Shown: one piece after another, positions 60,817 to 64,000 of the stretch
Numbering within the stretch: the first letter of the stretch is position 1
Layout: each line of letters starts with the position of its first letter
From: SHWB01 sp050246875
GTDB taxonomy: Bacteria > Pseudomonadota > Alphaproteobacteria > UBA6615
NCBI GenBank assembly: GCA_050246875.1
Contig: JBFWVF010000011.1
Location: 138,056-202,055, forward strand
Length of the DNA stretch: 64,000 bases
Direction: 5' to 3'
Position numbers and translations under genes: made by a program
Notes under the pieces: model-generated
Seen by the model: the letters and a program-made list of their open reading frames with translations, nothing else
What the model was told of the DNA's origin: nothing
Databases searched by the model: none

Positions 60817-61260
60817 GTGCTGCGGATCGAATTCGAGCGCGAGGACGACGGACGCTGGATCGGGGACATCCCGGCCCTGCCCGGCGTCATGGCCTATGGC
60901 GCCACGCGCGCCGAGGCGCAGGCGAAGGTTGAGGCCCTGGCGCTACGCGTGCTGGCCGACCGGACCGGCGAACGGCGGCGTCTGGCCATCGCCCGCGCGC
61001 GCGATGCCTGCGCCGCCCTCGCCCGCAAAGGCGTGACCGCTCGCGTCATCGGGTCGCTTGCCACCGGCCGCTTCGGCCCGCATTCCGATGTCGACTTCCT
61101 CGTCACGGAATGCCCGCGCCTCCTCAAGTATGCCATCGAGGGCACAGTCGAGGATTGCCTCGGCGGCATGCCCTTCGATGTCGTCTATCTCGACGAGGTG
61201 CCTGCGGCCCGGCGTGACCGTCTCCTGCGGGAGGCCGTCGATGCGGGGCATCTTCGTTGA
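60817..61260 (+). CDS. HicB-like domain fused to a minimal nucleotidyltransferase (MNT)
   Basis: A 147-residue fusion. Residues 1-48 (IEFEREDDGRWIGDIPALPG...GATRAEAQAKVEALALRVLAD) match the partial RNase-H-like fold of HicB antitoxins. Residues 60-147 are a minimal nucleotidyltransferase: GS at 79-80, ten residues, then D91-V-D93, with D121 (PFDVVYLD) as likely third metal ligand. MNT proteins usually act as antitoxins that modify HEPN toxins. GTG start is set by GGAGG 6 bases upstream; a TACACT extended -10-like element lies at 60785-60790. A second short frame overlaps its end, now truncated. Confidence 0.8.
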   Translation: MLRIEFEREDDGRWIGDIPALPGVMAYGATRAEAQAKVEALALRVLADRTGERRRLAIARARDACAALARKGVTARVIGSLATGRFGPHSDVDFLVTECPRLLKYAIEGTVEDCLGGMPFDVVYLDEVPAARRDRLLREAVDAGHLR

Positions 61261-61444
61261 CATCGGCAACGAACTGAACGAGATCGCACGCGAGGGCGAG
61301 GCGAAGTCGCTAAAGGGGATAGAGTCAAGTTCCACCTCTTCGTGCGTCTGCAGAAGGGGTGTTCGGTTCGAGCGCAATGTGGACATGTCGATAAATTATT
61401 CCATCCTCCACAAAATCGGCTGGCTCAGGAAATCGTCTCTTTGA
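61241..61444 (+). pseudogene. Truncated partner of the HicB-MNT gene
   Basis: An ATG at 61241, 20 bases before the HicB-MNT stop, opens a frame starting MRGIFVDIGNELNEIAREGE. The first 27 or so codons have the GC-rich use of the genome; after about 61315 the frame runs into AT-rich DNA with no plausible fold and stops at 61444 (67 codons). The overlap is typical of two-gene toxin-antitoxin operons, so this is probably the remnant of a partner (a HEPN toxin would be expected beside MNT) cut off by the islet. Too short to identify. Confidence 0.5.
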
Positions 61445-62270
61445 AACAACTACCAAATATCTATAATGCTCTAGTTCGACGCCCTTTATATATTCGTCAG
61501 TGTATATATTCGCTTGAGCATACGCTTCACGATATTTTTCAGCCTCGTTCTCGTTTCTTGCAATTTTCCATTCTGTTAATACCAATCCAAGTACCTTGGC
61601 CGTATCTTTGTCGTTCAAACGAATAGGGTCCTGAAAAATAAGATCAGTGCGCGCACCCGTCGCATCAGCCTTAAATGCCCATATTCCATGATATAGTAGA
61701 TGTACGGCACCTAATTTTTCGCATTTTGTCTCATGATGATCGAACGCCTGTCGCCATTTCTCGTTCAAATCGTCATCAACGGTGACAATTCGCTTTAAGT
61801 GCATAAAGGCTAACTCTGAAGCTGCACGAATGTGTTCTTGATTATCCCTAAGAGCGTATGACACTTCAGATTCTACCGTACATGCCGCGACTGCAAATGC
61901 TTGTATTTTTTCATATGACATTGTCGCTTCATCAACGCTAAACATTCCTGAAAACCTTCCCACAAATGCATCCAATATAGCTTTACATTCATCAGGAATG
62001 GGATAATCATTGGAAAATACCCTTACCTCCTCGATAATATTGAAAATCGGGCCCCGTAAATGCCCTCCGGCACGATATGAATCTGAATTACGGACTGCTA
62101 GAAATTTCACATACATGTCAATTCCGTGCATTAGGCTGTGGATTCTATTAGATAAATTTCTCCATTGTTCAAAGGATCTCATTTTGCCTCCCCCAAACCA
62201 CATCGGCTATCTGATCTGCATAGTGCCACCGTATTTACGCCATTCTCAGCACGACTCACTACCTTCCCTG
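61315..62270. mobile_element. Low-GC islet inserted between HicB-MNT and radA
   Basis: About 950 bases whose composition changes abruptly from GC-rich to AT-rich at about 61315 and returns to GC-rich near 62270, just before radA. It carries one complete leftward gene. No transposase, integrase, terminal inverted repeats or clear target-site duplication was found, so it looks like a gene cassette acquired by recombination, not a transposon. Confidence 0.7.
61325..62182 (-). CDS. Candidate PD-(D/E)XK nuclease of unknown system
   Basis: A 285-residue protein from an AT-rich islet. No family was recognised overall. The N-terminal 150 residues look helical. The C-terminal part has the ordered pattern of a PD-(D/E)XK nuclease: D180 (GARTDLIFQ), E204-W-K206 after a hydrophobic strand (LGLVLTEWK), then a helix with Q223-x3-Y227 (AQANIY) and a strand YRYLVVVSKRR. 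Q-x3-Y after ExK recalls RecB/Cas4-type nucleases. The ATG at 62182 has GGGGGAGG four bases away. It may be a defence effector, an orphan restriction subunit, or inactive. Divergent from radA. Confidence 0.6.
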   Translation of the reverse strand: MRSFEQWRNLSNRIHSLMHGIDMYVKFLAVRNSDSYRAGGHLRGPIFNIIEEVRVFSNDYPIPDECKAILDAFVGRFSGMFSVDEATMSYEKIQAFAVAACTVESEVSYALRDNQEHIRAASELAFMHLKRIVTVDDDLNEKWRQAFDHHETKCEKLGAVHLLYHGIWAFKADATGARTDLIFQDPIRLNDKDTAKVLGLVLTEWKIARNENEAEKYREAYAQANIYTDEYIKGVELEHYRYLVVVSKRRFPEPADFVEDGIIYRHVHIALEPNTPSADARRGGT

Positions 62271-62286
62271 TACCCTCGCGGCCATC

Positions 62287-63702
<1,416 letters not shown>

Positions 63703-63740
63703 GGGCCGTCATGAGCGTTGCCATCCCCCCTGCGAACAAA

Positions 63741-63874
63741 ACCCTCTCCGCCCCCAGGGGGGAGAGGGTGGCGAGCGCAGCGAGCCGGGTGAGGTGGGCG
63801 CTACCCCCCGCAAGCGCGTGTGCCGGTAACGCCCCCCACCTCACCCCTTCCCTCTCCCCCCCCAGGGGGGCGGA
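63741..63874. repeat. Family A palindromic repeat, copy 5, interrupted
   Basis: Left arm ACCCTCTCCGCC...GGAGAGGGTGGCGAGCGC, GAGCCGGGTGAGGTGGGCG; linker with GTGCCGGTAACG; right arm CCCACCTCACCCCTTCCC and CTCTCC...GGGGGGCGGA. In copies 2 and 4 the last hairpin continues GGCGGAGAGG; here it stops at GCGGA (63874) and unrelated sequence begins. Confidence 0.8.
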
Positions 63875-64000
63875 TGTAGCGCGACACTTGAAGCGGGAGT
63901 CGGCACCACTTGATTCGGGAGCACGCGGTTTTTTCTCCATCGGAGGCTCTTGGGCCGGCGCGAAACGAGGGGTGACGGCCCGCCGGCAGGGGACAAAGGG
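63875..64000. mobile_element. Probable end of an IS21-like insertion sequence (partial)
   Basis: Sequence starting TGTAGCGCGACACTTGAA interrupts the last family A repeat. It contains two imperfect direct repeats, ACTTGAAGCGGGAG (63886-63899) and ACTTGATTCGGGAG (63908-63921), with a 22-base period. TG-start ends with tandem internal repeats are characteristic of IS21-family elements, where they bind the transposase. Nothing further can be said because the window ends; the transposase genes would lie to the right. Confidence 0.5.

Noticed and set aside
63703..63870. Small coding frames downstream of radA
   Set aside because: The sequence is a family A repeat; frames through it are chance products of the palindromes.

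Overview
The window is GC-rich, gene-dense chromosomal DNA from an alphaproteobacterium, most likely a Rhodospirillales-type organism. The evidence is gene content and order: DivK, HdaA (an ADP-type DnaA homologue), a DUF1849/EipB envelope protein, DUF2066, DUF2232, a tiny aa3-oxidase subunit IV, and the syntenic blocks pyrC-plsY-dprA-topA-rnr, rpsF-rpsR-DUF2232-rplI, fabD-fabG-acpP-fabF-mltG/yicC-gmk and lptF-lptG-lptD-surA-pdxA-rsmA. Almost all of it is core housekeeping sequence. No tRNA, rRNA or CRISPR array was seen.

Layout. 1-3174: the last codons of a dihydroorotase-like gene, then a leftward TRAP transporter operon (dctP-dctQ-dctM). 3532-12386, rightward: plsY, dprA, topA, rnr, a lipoprotein S41 protease and rpmG. 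12733-17273: divK (leftward), a ROK kinase and dinB (rightward), eipB and two paralogous small lipoproteins (leftward). 17342-22724: aspS (leftward), then rnd, an M23-like protein and a GAF-GGDEF diguanylate cyclase (rightward). 22721-30108, leftward: DUF2066, a CDP-alcohol phosphatidyltransferase, an AI-2E family permease, hdaA, ppk1 and ppx. 30244-32211, rightward: purM, purN and a small cytochrome oxidase subunit IV. 32582-35233, leftward: pepA, holC and ndk. 35495-43167, rightward: lptF-lptG-lptD-surA-pdxA-rsmA, an outer-membrane assembly operon with tightly overlapping genes. 43161-50227, leftward: fabD, fabG, acpP, fabF and mltG, then yicC and gmk, interrupted by an oppositely oriented SDR gene. 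50511-54252, rightward: rpsF, rpsR, DUF2232, rplI and cfa; then a leftward quinone reductase. 55520-63702, rightward: dnaB, alr, mlaE, mlaF, a HicB-nucleotidyltransferase fusion and radA. A low-GC islet with a leftward nuclease-like gene sits just before radA. The window ends inside what looks like the edge of an IS21-like element.

Three families of palindromic intergenic repeats (REP/BIME-like) punctuate the map. One has five copies and separates alr, mlaE and mlaF. Two others share an architecture and show compensating changes in their stem arms.

The most unusual parts are: the islet at about 61.3-62.27 kb, whose gene carries a D...ExK...QxxxY pattern expected of PD-(D/E)XK nucleases; the adjacent HicB-nucleotidyltransferase fusion, whose overlapping downstream partner is cut off by the islet; a purM gene with no ATG/GTG/TTG/CTG start but a well-placed Shine-Dalgarno in front of an ATC codon; a dnaB gene whose composition changes part-way through; and an M23 domain with two of three expected zinc ligands replaced. 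All of this comes from reading the sequence and from knowledge of protein families; no database search was run.
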